A DNA stretch of 64,000 bases from Haematobia irritans (taxonomy: Eukaryota > Arthropoda > Insecta > Diptera > Muscidae): NCBI RefSeq assembly GCF_050003625.1, contig NC_134397.1:222766537-222830536 (forward strand), given 5' to 3'. Within the stretch, counting starts at the first letter, position 1. Every line of letters starts with the position of its first letter. Below, one piece after another: positions 23,369 through 34,200 of the stretch. Under the pieces are notes generated by a model. It saw only the letters and a list, made by a program, of their open reading frames with translations. It searched no databases and was not told the origin of the DNA. The position numbers and the translations under genes were made by a program.

Positions 23369-25057
23369 TTTTTTATAAATTCGTAACCATAATTTTTTGA
23401 TATATGAACTTTGGTTGTTGTCAGATTGACACCGTCTGTTCTCCGTTTGATACAACATGTGTGTTGATTCCCTTTCAAGAACGCATCGTTTTGAAACAGG
23501 CACATCGTTCATGATTTTTTTCTATGTGTGTATGCACTAATTACAGAAACTATGGTATATATGTAATGGTATCTTTTTGGGATTTATTTCCTAGTAAACA
23601 TTTTATAATATTAATGAATATGGTAGATTAAATCGAAAGCAAGTCTAATTCAAGCAAAAAAATGTTCTTTATATACCTGTGTATAAAATCCGATGTATGT
23701 ACGTATTTACCTAAAAAGAAAAGGTAAAAATTAAAATTAGTATGATGGTAAGGTATTTATTAAATAAATAATTTAAAAATTATTAATGAGAATATACAAA
23801 TAATTTTTAATAACATACTTTGGATTTTCGAGTTTTGTGAAAAATCATATTTTTTTATATTATTTATTGAAATGCAAAGCTGTTTATTATTAATTTATTT
23901 TTTTATACGAAATATTTTTGTTGAACAGTGACATGGACGACCAGTATGGGATATAATGGGTGTCACTTTTAACCACAAAATACTTTTTACTTTAATTTTA
24001 TTTTTATACAAAACTGACTGTGATGTGTGTTTTTTTATATAAATGCATCGTTGAAATAAATTTGTTTCTACCCAAAAACTATGTTTTAAATGAATATATT
24101 TATATTACCGTTTTATGACAATTTTTTTTCGAAAAAAGTGACGATTTTTCTAGCAATTTTATTGGCAGCCCTGTATCTTGGTCCATTCCCGGTGTAGCGA
24201 GGTTTTGATATGATCGATCTTTTCAACGATAGCCATTCAAGATTTTTACTTAAATATGGATTAAAAAACTGTAACCAATTTGGCATTGATACCATATCTA
24301 ATAATCACTCAACTGATTCTCTGAGCATGGTATTGGGCGCGTGACAAAAGTCCGACAATCTCCAAAGTGCAAAGCAGATCTTCACATGCAGATATGCATG
24401 ATTTTTCCTGTAATCGAAAAAAAAAATTGCTCCATATGCACTCATATTTGCCAATGCGGTTTAACATGCATATTCACTCTCACATGCCTATTTGCCAAGT
24501 CGAATGTTTGTCGGATTTGTACGTGCATGAGTACGTGACATCTGCGGAAATGTTACAATCTGTGGCGTCTAAAAGGAATTTTACAGCAAACATTTCTATG
24601 GTTGCTTGAATGGATGTTGATGGCGACGATGCATCGTAATTTGTAACGGCATGAAAAAGCCACTAAGATGCCGCTACAGCATCATTCACTTGCCACTTCC
24701 TCAACCGCGTTGCGACGACGATACATGACAACCTACTTTGCAATGCCGCCATCACCATTATGGGCCATCACTGCAGCAAAAGGCTTGGAAAATTGAAACA
24801 AGTTGCATGTTGGTGCATTATCCATAATCTCCACAAACACACACACACACACACTCAAATTTATGTGCTGTGCCATTTGCAATTTGTGTTTGGCCATGTT
24901 ATTTTTTCGAATATTGAAAATTTAAGAAAAAATCATAATGGAATAACGGTGTGCTCATATGATTTTTGGAATGATGTTTGTGGAAAGATTTTTTAAATTA
25001 TATAAATTGAACACAGTGAGATACCTTTTAATATTAAAATGGAAATTTAAAAAAAAT
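23369..25057. other. Intergenic interval, no gene seen
   Basis: AT-rich. ATTGGCAGCCCTG near 24160 is a hAT-like terminal motif in reverse orientation, possibly the end of a MITE spanning back to about 23930. A short (AC)n microsatellite lies at 24837-24857. Small ORFs at 24341-24609 are unsupported. Confidence 0.35.
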
Positions 25058-25445
25058 CAAGTATATACAGTAGTAATTTCGGCCGGGCCGAATCTTAAAT
25101 ACCCACCACCATGAATCAAACATAATAGTTTCCTTTGAAAATTCCACGGGTTTTGATGACAGATATTTTCCCAAGCAGATCGGTTCAACCAGTACGCTTC
25201 CCACAGATAAAAGTAAAGATTTTACCTATGAAGACTAGATCAGATTCTGATTTTATAAGAACCATTTTTTGTTAGAGTTTTAGAGGAATCATAAACATCT
25301 CTTGTAAGTGTGCAAGAAAATTATGTAATAACGCCAAGGCCGTAGCCAGGATTTTAATTCGGGGGGGGTTCAACTTAAAAAAAAAATATTCATAAAATCT
25401 CATGTGTAGAAAATTTTATTTATGCATAGGTATGTATACAATATT

Positions 25446-27216
25446 CATACCCTTCACCACTACTGTGGTACAGGGTATAATAAGTTTGTGCATTTGTATG
25501 TAACGCCAAGAAATAGTGGCCATAGACCCATCTTTTAGTATACCGATCGGCTTAGAATTAAATTCTGAGTCGATTTAGCGATGTCCGTCTGTCTGTCTGT
25601 CTGTCCGTCCGTCTGTCTGTATATGTAATTTTGTGCACAAAGTACAGCTCGCAATTTAAGTCCGATCGTCCTCAAATTTGGCATAGGGCCAATCGCTATT
25701 GGTTTTGGAAAAAATCGGTTCAGATTTAGATATAGCTGCCATATATATTTATCCCCGATTTGGTCATAGTTAGCGTGTTTATCCACCGATTTTCTTAAAA
25801 TACCGTACATCCAAATATTTTATTAATCTCAAAAATCTAGCAAAATATCAGCCAAATCGGTTCAGATTTAGATATAGCTCCCATATATATCTTTCGTCCG
25901 ATTTAGACTCATATGACCACAGAGGCCAAAGTTTACTACCGATCTTCGTGAAATTTTGCACAGAGGGTAGAATTGACATTCTACCAATGCTTGGTAATTT
26001 TGATTGAAATCGGTTCAAATTTAGATATAGCTCCCATATATATCTTTCGTCCGATTTGAATTTATATGGCTTCAAAAGCCAGAGTTTTGTCGTGATTTGC
26101 TTCAAATTTTGCACAAGGGGTACGTTTAATAGTATCGTTAAGTGTGTCAAATTTTGTTAAAATCGGTTCAGATTTAGATATAGCTCACATATATATCTTT
26201 CGCCCGATTTGGACTTATATGGTCTCAAAAGCCAGAGTTTTGCCCTGACTTACTTCAAATTTTGCACAAGCGGTACTTTTAACGATACTATTGTATGTGC
26301 CAAATATGGTCAAAATCGATTCAGATTTAGATATAGCTCCCATATATATATTTCGTCCGATTTGAACTTATATGGCCTCAAAATCCAGGGTTTTGCCGTG
26401 ATTTGCTTCAAATTTCACACAAGGAGTACATTTAGTAGTATAGGTAATTGTGGCAAATTGGTTGAAATCGGTACAGATTTAGATATGGCTCCCATATATA
26501 TCTCCCGTCCGATTTGCACTCATATGACCAGGGGGCCAAAGTTATACTCCCATTTACGTGAAATTTCGCATAGATAGCAGAATTATTATTCTAACTATGC
26601 ATGTCAAATTTAGTCAAAATTGGTTCAGATTGTATATAGCTCCCTTTTCCTCCAATTGACTGGATAGTTTCCTCAGAGAATACAAATTTGGCCAAAATTC
26701 TCACACTTAGCCATATCCTACACACTGCAATGCCAAAATTTCCACAGAACGGATGAGTTTTAACTAGACCAAATAATATATCACAACACACACTTGACCA
26801 CATATCTTGGCGAGATCTAACCAATATCCTCGTAAAATCGTCACTGCTGAGTAGCAAAAATTGTAAATATTACTCTAATTGTCCTATATCTCGAATACAT
26901 ATGTATCGCCTGAAAAATCATAAATCTCTTTTGTACAATTGCATTAAAATTTCTCTCGCTTCATATTTCCCATATTTTTTTACTAACATTGTGTTTCATT
27001 CCAGGGCGTTAGCCGATTTAAATTTTAATTCTAGAGTTTTTGTAGAAGTACAAAAAATTGTTTCCATTAAAAGTATTTGCATCTGGAAATGCAAACTTTT
27101 ATATAGCTCCCAGCAAATTTTAAGTAGTTGAGATGGTAACACAAATGTTTGTCTTCATATTTGTGAAGGGTATAATAAAGTCGGCTCCGCCCGACTTTAG
27201 ACTTTACTTACTTGTT
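25446..27216 (-). repeat. Family G element inside the hAT element
   Basis: Tail TACCCTTCACCACTACTGTGG at 25448, a (GTCT/GTCC)n tract at 25583-25620, then about nine units with ATATAGCTCC and TCGGTTCAGATTTAGA motifs, and a head with GGCTCCGCCCGACTTTAGAC ending CTTGTTTT. It is the longest G copy here. It stops within two bases of the hAT transposase stop codon. Confidence 0.85.
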
Positions 27217-27413
27217 TTATAATATTAAATTGAGCCGAGAGGCTTTTTGGGCAGCAAATAAATCAATGACTTCTTCAGTCGGCACATTTATTCGGCGATG
27301 AACCGAAATTAATGCCAATCCATTGAGTCTACTCTCGCTAGTCGAATTTCTAAGATACGTCTTTAATATCTTCATTGTTGAAAATGAACGTTCGGATGAG
27401 CACGTAGTAACTG
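27217..27413 (-). pseudogene. hAT transposase C-terminal dimerisation domain
   Basis: The minus strand reads VTTCSSERSFSTMKILKTYL, then SRLNGLALISVHRRINVPTE, then EVIDLFAAQKASRLNLIL and a TAA at 27219-27217. This is the hallmark C-terminal block of hAT transposases (SSERSFS, then RLNGLALI). It was contiguous with 27914-28039 before a MITE inserted between. The N-terminal zinc finger and most of the catalytic core are gone, so it cannot be autonomous. Confidence 0.88.
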
Positions 27414-27913
27414 CAGGGATGGAAAATGCAGTACTATAGTACTTTTTTCAAAACTTTTTCACCCCGGTCAGTACCGTAGTACCCCCGCGAATGATTTAGT
27501 ACCATTTGTGTATACATTTTTGAGTCGATATCAGATTTATGGTACAATAGCTTTGACAAAATATTTTAATATTTTGAGAAGGTCTTTATCAACCTTATTT
27601 GCTAATAGTCTTTTACAAATATGGCAAAACAGACATGTTCATGTGGGAAGAAAATCTCGATTTTGTAAAAGACATAGTCAAAAACAGGATTTTATTGAAC
27701 TTCAAGAATGTTTTAGTCGAAAAAAGAATGCGATTCTATATTATCGATTTTTTATTTCGGTAGAAAATGTTGTCAAAATTTTATTTTCTTTAAAATTTAG
27801 TCTCTTTACAATAATTTTCCAGTATAATTTTTGTTGAAATTTAGTAAAAAGTACCTTTCCGCTCAAAAAATACATTTTTTGTACTTTCTTAAAAGTTTTA
27901 TTTTCCATCCCTG
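27414..27913. mobile_element. 500-bp hAT MITE with perfect 8-bp target duplication
   Basis: Inverted ends CAGGGATGGAAAAT and ATTTTCCATCCCTG (14 bp). The target AGTAACTG is duplicated exactly at 27406-27413 and 27914-27921. The target is within the PVT codons of the hAT transposase remnant. The interior has GTAC-rich sequence near both ends and a short D-minisatellite-like patch at about 27750-27790. Confidence 0.93.
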
Positions 27914-28039
27914 AGTAACTGGCAAAGTGACCAAAATTTTTAAAAGAATATGCACGTTTGGAAATATCTCTTTATTGCACTCTCCAAGTGCTTCCGTCGC
28001 TGAATTAGGCAGGTTCTTTTCGCAGGTTTTGCGCCATTT
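27914..28039 (-). pseudogene. hAT transposase fragment upstream of the MITE
   Basis: The minus strand reads KWRKTCEKNLPNSATEALGE, then CNKEIFPNVHILLKILVTLP and VT. It joins in frame, across the MITE, to the C-terminal block at 27217-27413 (one copy of the duplicated target must be ignored). A TAA lies just upstream of the readable part, and 28040-28330 is not coding, which marks the internal deletion. Confidence 0.8.
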
Positions 28040-29140
28040 CATTTACGCATGTGTGTTTGGCTGTTTCGTTGTTGTTGCTATGGCCAAAAAACACACATAA
28101 AAAGCAGAAAGACATTTTCCAAAAATGAAGTTTGTGGTGCGAGAACAAAAACAATTTGTTTTTTTCGACCGTCGTTTGACGGGCTTTTCAATTAGTATTC
28201 TATGATTTGTGCAAGTTTTATAGGTAAGCATTTTTCAAAATAAAATCTCCAGCTTTTCTTCAACATCTTCGATAAGATTTTTCTATGCAGCTAAAAATAT
28301 ATATTTATTTATATAAAAATATTTATTCATTTCGGGGGGGGTTTGATCCCCCTCATCCCCCCCCCTGAATACGGCCTTGAATAACGCTTTGATTTGAAAT
28401 CTAAAATCTGTAGATTTTCATCCCAATTATTTAAATGATTACGAGACGTAAAATCTGGAAATTTTGCATTCAGTTTCAAGCAATTCATGATTAGTGCGCC
28501 TTCTATACCCTCAATAAGTGAAATCGGTCTATATGGAGGCCTTACCAAATGGACCGATAAAACTAAATCATGTACACTTTGTTATGGGTCTAAAATCCCA
28601 GTATATTTTCAACTTGTGGCAAATCGGATAAAAACTATAGTTTCTAGAAACCCTAGGAGTTAAATCGGGAGTTCGGTGTAATGGGGGCTATACCAAAACA
28701 TAGAAGGATACACACAGTATTCAGCACATGTAATTGTAGTTCTAGAATCTAGACCCCAAATCGGAGGGCCGGTTAATAAGGGGGCTATATCAAAAACTGT
28801 GCCGATACACAACATACACTCTTTAAGGTCCTAGAATACCTCTAGATTTCCAATTTCAGCCAAATTGGATAAAAACTACAGATTCTAGAATCCCACGAAG
28901 TAAAATCGGGAGATCGGACTATATGGGGGCTATATCGAAATATGGTCCGATAATCACCATTTTCGGTACATCTCTTTATTTTCTTAAAATACCTCCAGAT
29001 TTCAAATTTCAGACAAATTGGATAAAAACTACGGATTCTAAAAGTCCCAGAAGTAAAATCGGCAGATTGGTTTATATGAGGGCTATATCAAAACATGGAC
29101 CGGTACTCACCATTTTCGACGCACGTTTTTATGGTCCTAG

Positions 29141-29481
29141 GTTAGGTTATGTGGCAGCCCGATGTATCAGGCTCACTTAGACTATTCAGTCCATTGTGAT
29201 ACCACACTGGTGAATTTCTCTCTTATCACTGAGTGTTGCCCGATTCCATGTTAAGCTCAATGACAAGGGGCCTCCTTTTTAGAGCCGAGTCCGAACGGAG
29301 TTCCACATTGCAGTGAAACCACTTAGAGATGGTTTGAAACCCTCAGAAATGTCACCAGCATTACTGAGGTGGGATAATCTACCGCTGAAAAACTTTTTGG
29401 TGTTCGGTCGTAGCAGGAATCGAACCCACGACCTTGTGTACGCAAGGCGGGCATGCTAACCATTGCACCACGGTGGCTCCC
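29141..29481 (-). mobile_element. tRNA-derived SINE, full length with 14-bp target duplication
   Basis: A 341-bp copy flanked by the perfect direct repeat TTTTATGGTCCTAG (29127-29140 and 29482-29495). In minus orientation it starts GGGAGCCACGGTGG, has an A box matching TGGTGCAATGG and a B box GGTTCGATTCC, and ends in a short CCTAA tail. This copy defines the element's limits. Confidence 0.95.
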
Positions 29482-30300
29482 TTTTATGGTCCTAGAATAC
29501 CTCTAGATTTCAAATTTCAGACAAATTGGATAAAAACTACGGGTTCTAGAAGCCCAAGAAATAAAGTCGGGAGATCGATCTATATGGGGGCTATACCAGA
29601 ACATGGACCGATAGGCACCATTTGCGACACACCTATTTTTGATCTTAAAGTACCTTTAGATTCTCAATTTCAAGCAAATCGGCTAGAAAATATAGTCTCT
29701 AGACGCCCAAGATGTAAAATCGGGAGATCGGTCTATATGGAGTCTATACCAAAACATGGACCGATACACTCCATTTTCGATACGCCTCTTTAAGGTCCAA
29801 AAACTTCCAGATTTTAAATTTCAGGCAAATCGGATAAAAAATACAGTTTCTAGACGCCTAAGAAGCAAAATCGGGAGATCGGTCTATATGTGGGCTATAC
29901 CAAAACATGGACCGATGGGCACCATTTTCGGCACACCTTTTTACGGTCCTCAACTACCTCTAGATTTTCACTTTCAGGCAAATTGGCTAAAAACTACGGT
30001 TTATATAAGCCCAAGACCCCAAATCGGGAAGTCGGTATATATGGGTACTAACATATATCAAAACTTGGACCGATATAGCCCATCTTCGAACTTAACCTGC
30101 CTGCAAACAAAAAACGAATCTGTGCCAAATTTCAGGACCATAGCGCCATTATTGAAGGCTGTAGCGTGATTACAACAAGCAGACTGACGGACATGCTTAT
30201 ATCGTCTTAGAATTTCTCCCTGATCAAGAATATATATATAATTTACATAGTCGGAAATCGATATTTTGATGTGTTACACACGGAATGACAAACTTATTAT

Positions 30301-30681
30301 ATAATAAATAAAATAAAATAATATAAAAATGGTAAAACGAAAGATAATATTAAAATAAAAGGAAATAAAATAAAATAATATAAAATAAAATAAAATAATA
30401 TAAAATAAAATAAAAATTAAAAAATAATAAAAATAAAAAAATAAAACACAATAAAATGAAATAAAACCAAATAAAATAAAATAAAATAAAATAAAATAAA
30501 ATAAAATAAAATAAAGTAAAATAAAATAAAATAAAATAAAATGAAAAAAATTAATACTTTATTTTATTTCATATTTGTAAAATAAAGTGAAATGAAATGA
30601 AATCAAATCAAATTATATGAAATAAAATAACAAAATGAAATAAAACAAAATAAAAAAAAAACAAAATAAAACCAAATAAAA
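30301..30681. repeat. ATAAA microsatellite
   Basis: About 380 bp of imperfect (ATAAA)n, with the purest run at 30475-30545. It lies between the truncated tail of an E element and the head of an A element, the same kind of place as the tract at 34084-34200. Confidence 0.9.
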
Positions 30682-30922
30682 CAAGTATATACGACCGTAA
30701 GTTCGGCCAGGCCGAAGCTTATGTACCCTCCACCATGGATTGCGTAGAAACTTCTACTGAAGACTGTCATCCACAATCAAATTACTTGGGTTGCGGTAAC
30801 ACTTGCCGATGGCAAAAAAACCGTAATATATAAACTTCCTAATACCGTAATATATACCACGTAGTCCATACGTGGTATATATTAAACTTAAAAAGGCCGA
30901 TTAAATACGTATATAATTAAGT

Positions 30923-31212
30923 TTGACAAATTTTCTATAGAAATAAAATTTTGACAACATTTTCTATAAAAGTAACATTTGGACAAAATTTTTTATTGAA
31001 ATACGATTTTAACAAAATTTTCTATAGAAATAACATTTTGACAAAATTTTCTACAGAAATAAAAATTTGACAAAATTTTCTACAGAAATAAAATTTTGAC
31101 AAAATTTTCAAAAGATTTAAAATTTTGACAACATTTTCTATAGAAATAAAATTTTGCCACAATTTTCTATAGAAATAAAATTTGACAAAATTTTCTATAG
31201 AAATAAAATTGT
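30923..31212. repeat. 29-bp D minisatellite within an A element
   Basis: About ten units of GACAAAATTTTCTATAGAAATAAAATTTT, placed between the A head and the 153-bp units, as in the element at 3001-5450. Confidence 0.85.
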
Positions 31213-32078
31213 GCTAGATTATTTTTGGCTCGAGTGGCAACCATGATTATGAACCGATATGCAAAAATTTTTGTGTGATTGGGGATCGGCTATATTTAAC
31301 TATAGACCGATATGAACCAATTTTGGCATGGTTATTAGTGGCCATATACTAACACCACGTTGCAAATTTGAACCGGATCGGATGAGCCTCGAAGAGGCTC
31401 CGGAGTTCAAATCTGGGGATCGATTTATATGGGGGCTATATATAATTATGGACTGATATGGACAAATTTTTGAATGGTAGTTAGAGACTATATACTAATA
31501 CCATGTACCAAATTTCAGCCAGATCGGATGAAATTTGCTTCTCTTAGAGGATCCGCAACCCAAATCTGGCAATCGGTTTATATGGGGGCTATATATAATT
31601 ATGGACCAATATGGACCAATTTTTACATGGTTGCTAGAGACCATATACCATAACACCACGTTCCAAATTTCAGCCGGATCGGATGAAATTTGCTCTTCCA
31701 AGTGGTTCCGGAGGTCAAATGTGGGGATCGGTTTATATGGGGGCTATATATAATTATTGACCGATATGGACCAATTTTTGCATGGGTATTAGAGACCATA
31801 TATTAACACCATGTGCCAAATTTTAGCCAGATCGGATGAAATATGCTTCTCTTATAAGCTCTGAAAGCCAAATTTGGGGCTCCGTTTATATGGGGGCTAT
31901 ACGTAAAAGTGGACCGATATGGCCCATTTGCAATACCATCTGACCTACATAAATAACAACTACTTGTGCCAAGTTTCAAGTCGATACCTTGTTTCGTTCG
32001 GAAGTTAGCGTGATTTCAACAGACGGACGGACGGACATGCTCAGATCGACTCAGAATTTCACCACGACCCAGTATATA

Positions 32079-33012
32079 AAGGGTGATTCTTTTGAGGTTA
32101 GGATTTTCATGCATTAGTATTTGACAGATCACGTGGGATTTCAGACATGGTGTCAAAGAGAAAGATGCTCAGTATGCTTTGACATTTCATCATGAATAGA
32201 CTTACTAACGAGCCACAACGTCGAATTTTCAGTGAATGGGCCCTAGAAAAGTTGGCAGAAAATCCGCTTTTTTATCGACAAATTTTGTTCAGCGATGAGG
32301 CTCATTTCTGGTTGAATGGCTACGTAAATAAGCAAAATTGCCGCATTTGGAGTGAAGAGCAACCAGAAGCCGTTCAAGAACTGCCCATGCATCCCGAAAA
32401 ATGCACTGTTTGGTGTGGTTTGTACGCTGGTGGAATCATTGGACCGTATTTTTTCAAAGATGCTGTTGGACGCAACGTTACGGTGAATGGCGATCGCTAT
32501 CGTTCGATGCTAACAAACTTTTTGTTGCCAAAAATGGAAGAACTGAACTTGGTTGACATGTGGTTTCAACAAGATGGCGCTACATGCCACACAGCTCGCG
32601 ATTCTATGGCCATTTTGAGGGAAAACTTCGGAGAACAATTCATCTCAAGAAATGGACCGGTAAGTTGGCCACCAAGATCATGCGATTTGACGCCTTTAGA
32701 CTATTTTTTGTGGGGCTACGTCAAGTCTAAAGTCTACAGAAATAAGCCAGCAACTATTCCAGCTTTGGAAGACAACATTTCCGAAGAAATTCGGGCTATG
32801 CCGGCCGAAATGCTCGAAAAAGTTGCCCAAAATTGGACTTTCCGAATGGACCACCTAAGACGCAGCCGCGGTCAACATTTAAATGAAATTATCTTCAAAA
32901 AGTAAATGTCATGGACCAATCTAACGTTTCAAATAAAGAACCGATGAGATTTTGCAAATTTTATGCGTTTTTTTTTTAAAAAAAGTTATCAAGCTCTTAA
33001 CAAATCACCCTT
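32079..33012 (+). mobile_element. Tc1/mariner-superfamily element (DD41D type)
   Basis: Ends AAGGGTGATT and AATCACCCTT are inverse copies flanked by TA (32077-32078, 33013-33014). It contains one uninterrupted transposase frame. The element is about 930 bp, shorter than full-length relatives because the region coding the DNA-binding domain is missing. Confidence 0.93.
32192..32905 (+). CDS. DD41D transposase lacking its DNA-binding domain
   Basis: 237 codons without a stop. It begins MNRLTNE, the usual start of this family, and jumps directly to the catalytic region (FSEWALEKLAENPLFYRQ). All catalytic motifs are present: FSDEAHFW (first D), FQQDGATCH (second D) and LTPLDYFLWG (third D), the last two Asp separated by 41 residues. 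Full-length relatives have roughly 100 more residues, with helix-turn-helix domains, between the two joined parts. The in-frame deletion preserves the reading frame. The protein could be catalytically folded but should not bind the ends; a repressor role is possible but unproven. Confidence 0.85.
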   Translation: MNRLTNEPQRRIFSEWALEKLAENPLFYRQILFSDEAHFWLNGYVNKQNCRIWSEEQPEAVQELPMHPEKCTVWCGLYAGGIIGPYFFKDAVGRNVTVNGDRYRSMLTNFLLPKMEELNLVDMWFQQDGATCHTARDSMAILRENFGEQFISRNGPVSWPPRSCDLTPLDYFLWGYVKSKVYRNKPATIPALEDNISEEIRAMPAEMLEKVAQNWTFRMDHLRRSRGQHLNEIIFKK

Positions 33013-33103
33013 TATATAGTTTATGGGGTGTTAGAGAAATATTTCGATGTGTTACAAACAGAATGAAAAAGTTAATATACCCCCCATCCTATGATGGAGG
33101 GTA

Positions 33104-34083
33104 CACGGATGAAAAAGACTGTTTTTCATATGTTTGGCTATAAACATTATATGTTTGGAACACAAATTTTTAAACACAATATTTTTGAGTGCAAGCATAT
33201 AATGTTCATAAACTAGCATAACATGTTTGGGACATATATGATAATATGTTAGAACATATTATGTTTGGGACATAAAATGTTTGTAAATATAATATGCTTG
33301 GATGCAAACATATATTAATTTAGAAATAGCCTATAAACATATATGTGTTTAGTAGCTTGGAGCGCTATTTAACAGGGAGCGATATTGAATTAAGTTGGTG
33401 GTTGTTGCTTGTTATTACAAAATTAACATTTTATTTTTCCTTGGGCAATTGATCAGCTACTTCTTTGATCCTTACAAACTGTGTGGTCCGCTGTTCGAAT
33501 CCCCGTCCGGCAAAAGGTAAAAGTAAAATAAATAAAAAAATCATAAAATTGAATAATTTCTTCTACAATGTTTGTATTACAGAAAAAGGTGCTAAGAACT
33601 AAAAAATCTCGTGGAAGTGAGAAAGATGTCGGGGAATATACAATTTGGCAGAAACAAAATTTTGAGCATTCAGGTCGAAATCCTATGTTGTTAGCACCTA
33701 TATTACCTGTTTATTTTCATAATTCATTATGATTGTAAATATATAAATAAATAAATAAAATTTTGAGCACAATATTGTTTGGGAGAATTTTTTTTAAGCA
33801 TATAATATTTTTGGGTGCAAAATGCTTCCAAACATATTATATGGTCACATAATAACATATTGTTTTTTGGAAGACAACATTATTGAATTTGGATGCAAAA
33901 ATACAAAATGTTTGGAACTTAGACTACCCAAACATATATTGTTTAGACCAATATGCTTTGAAACATATTATATTGTGGTAGAGATCAAACATATAAATGT
34001 TTGGGCAATACCCAAAAATGTATATGCTTGAAGCAAAATATTTTTGGGAGTATATGTTACAGAAGCGATTTTTTGTGAGGGTG
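33104..34083 (+). mobile_element. F-family element, copy 1
   Basis: Ends CACGGATGAAAAAGACTG and TTTTTTGTGAGGGTG, with TA on each side. Both halves are crowded with ATATGTTTGG-like motifs in both orientations. In the middle, about 33443-33516, is a tRNA-like stretch with a perfect B box (GTTCGAATCCC) followed by CGTCCGGCA. No long ORF. Nearly identical copies at 49196 and 55886 indicate recent activity. Superfamily unknown to me. Confidence 0.75.
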
Positions 34084-34200
34084 TATAATAAAATAAAATG
34101 AAATAAAATAAAATAAAATAAAATAAAATAAAATAAAATAAAACAATATAAAATAAAATATCATAACATAACATAAAAAATAAAATCAAATGAAATAAAA
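34084..34200. repeat. AAAAT microsatellite
   Basis: Imperfect (AAAAT)n directly after the F element, probably the continuation of the A-element target's downstream sequence. Confidence 0.85.

Larger units (their letters stand above)
25335..28379 (-). mobile_element. hAT element, internally deleted, with 8-bp target duplication
   Basis: Terminal inverted repeats are CAAGGCCGTA and TACGGCCTTG, perfect inverses. The flanking duplication is AATAACGC on both sides (25327-25334 and 28380-28387), the 8-bp size expected of hAT. Runs of G/C near each end are a further shared feature. The body contains only the C-terminal part of a transposase, plus a G element and a hAT MITE inserted later. Confidence 0.9.
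25058..30300 (+). repeat. Family E element split by a hAT insertion and carrying a SINE
   Basis: Head at 25058-25334 (CAAGTATATACAG, hairpin GGCCGGGCCGAA, TACCCACCACCAT). The body resumes at 28388 and runs through 153-bp units of the TCTATATGGGGGCTATACCA type to a microsatellite-poor tail near 30178-30300. The terminal inverted motif is missing; an ATAAA microsatellite follows directly. The hAT element (25335-28379) and the SINE (29141-29481) are later insertions, each with its own target duplication. Confidence 0.85.
30682..33103 (+). repeat. Family A element, complete, with D array and a Tc1/mariner insertion
   Basis: Head CAAGTATATACGACCGTAAG with hairpin TTCGGCCAGGCCGAA; D minisatellite at 30923-31212; 153-bp units from 31250; tail with GACG microsatellite at 32019-32035. 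The DD41D element at 32079-33012 splits the tail between AGTATATA and TATAGTTTATGG. The tail ends GATGGAGGGTA and is followed at once by an F element. Confidence 0.85.

Noticed and set aside
33443..33516. tRNA gene inside family F
   Set aside because: Only the B box and 3' acceptor-like end are convincing; the 5' acceptor and stems do not pair well, and the segment recurs in each F copy.
33968..34189. Frame rich in F, I, L and Y
   Set aside because: It is the reverse reading of an AAAAT microsatellite.
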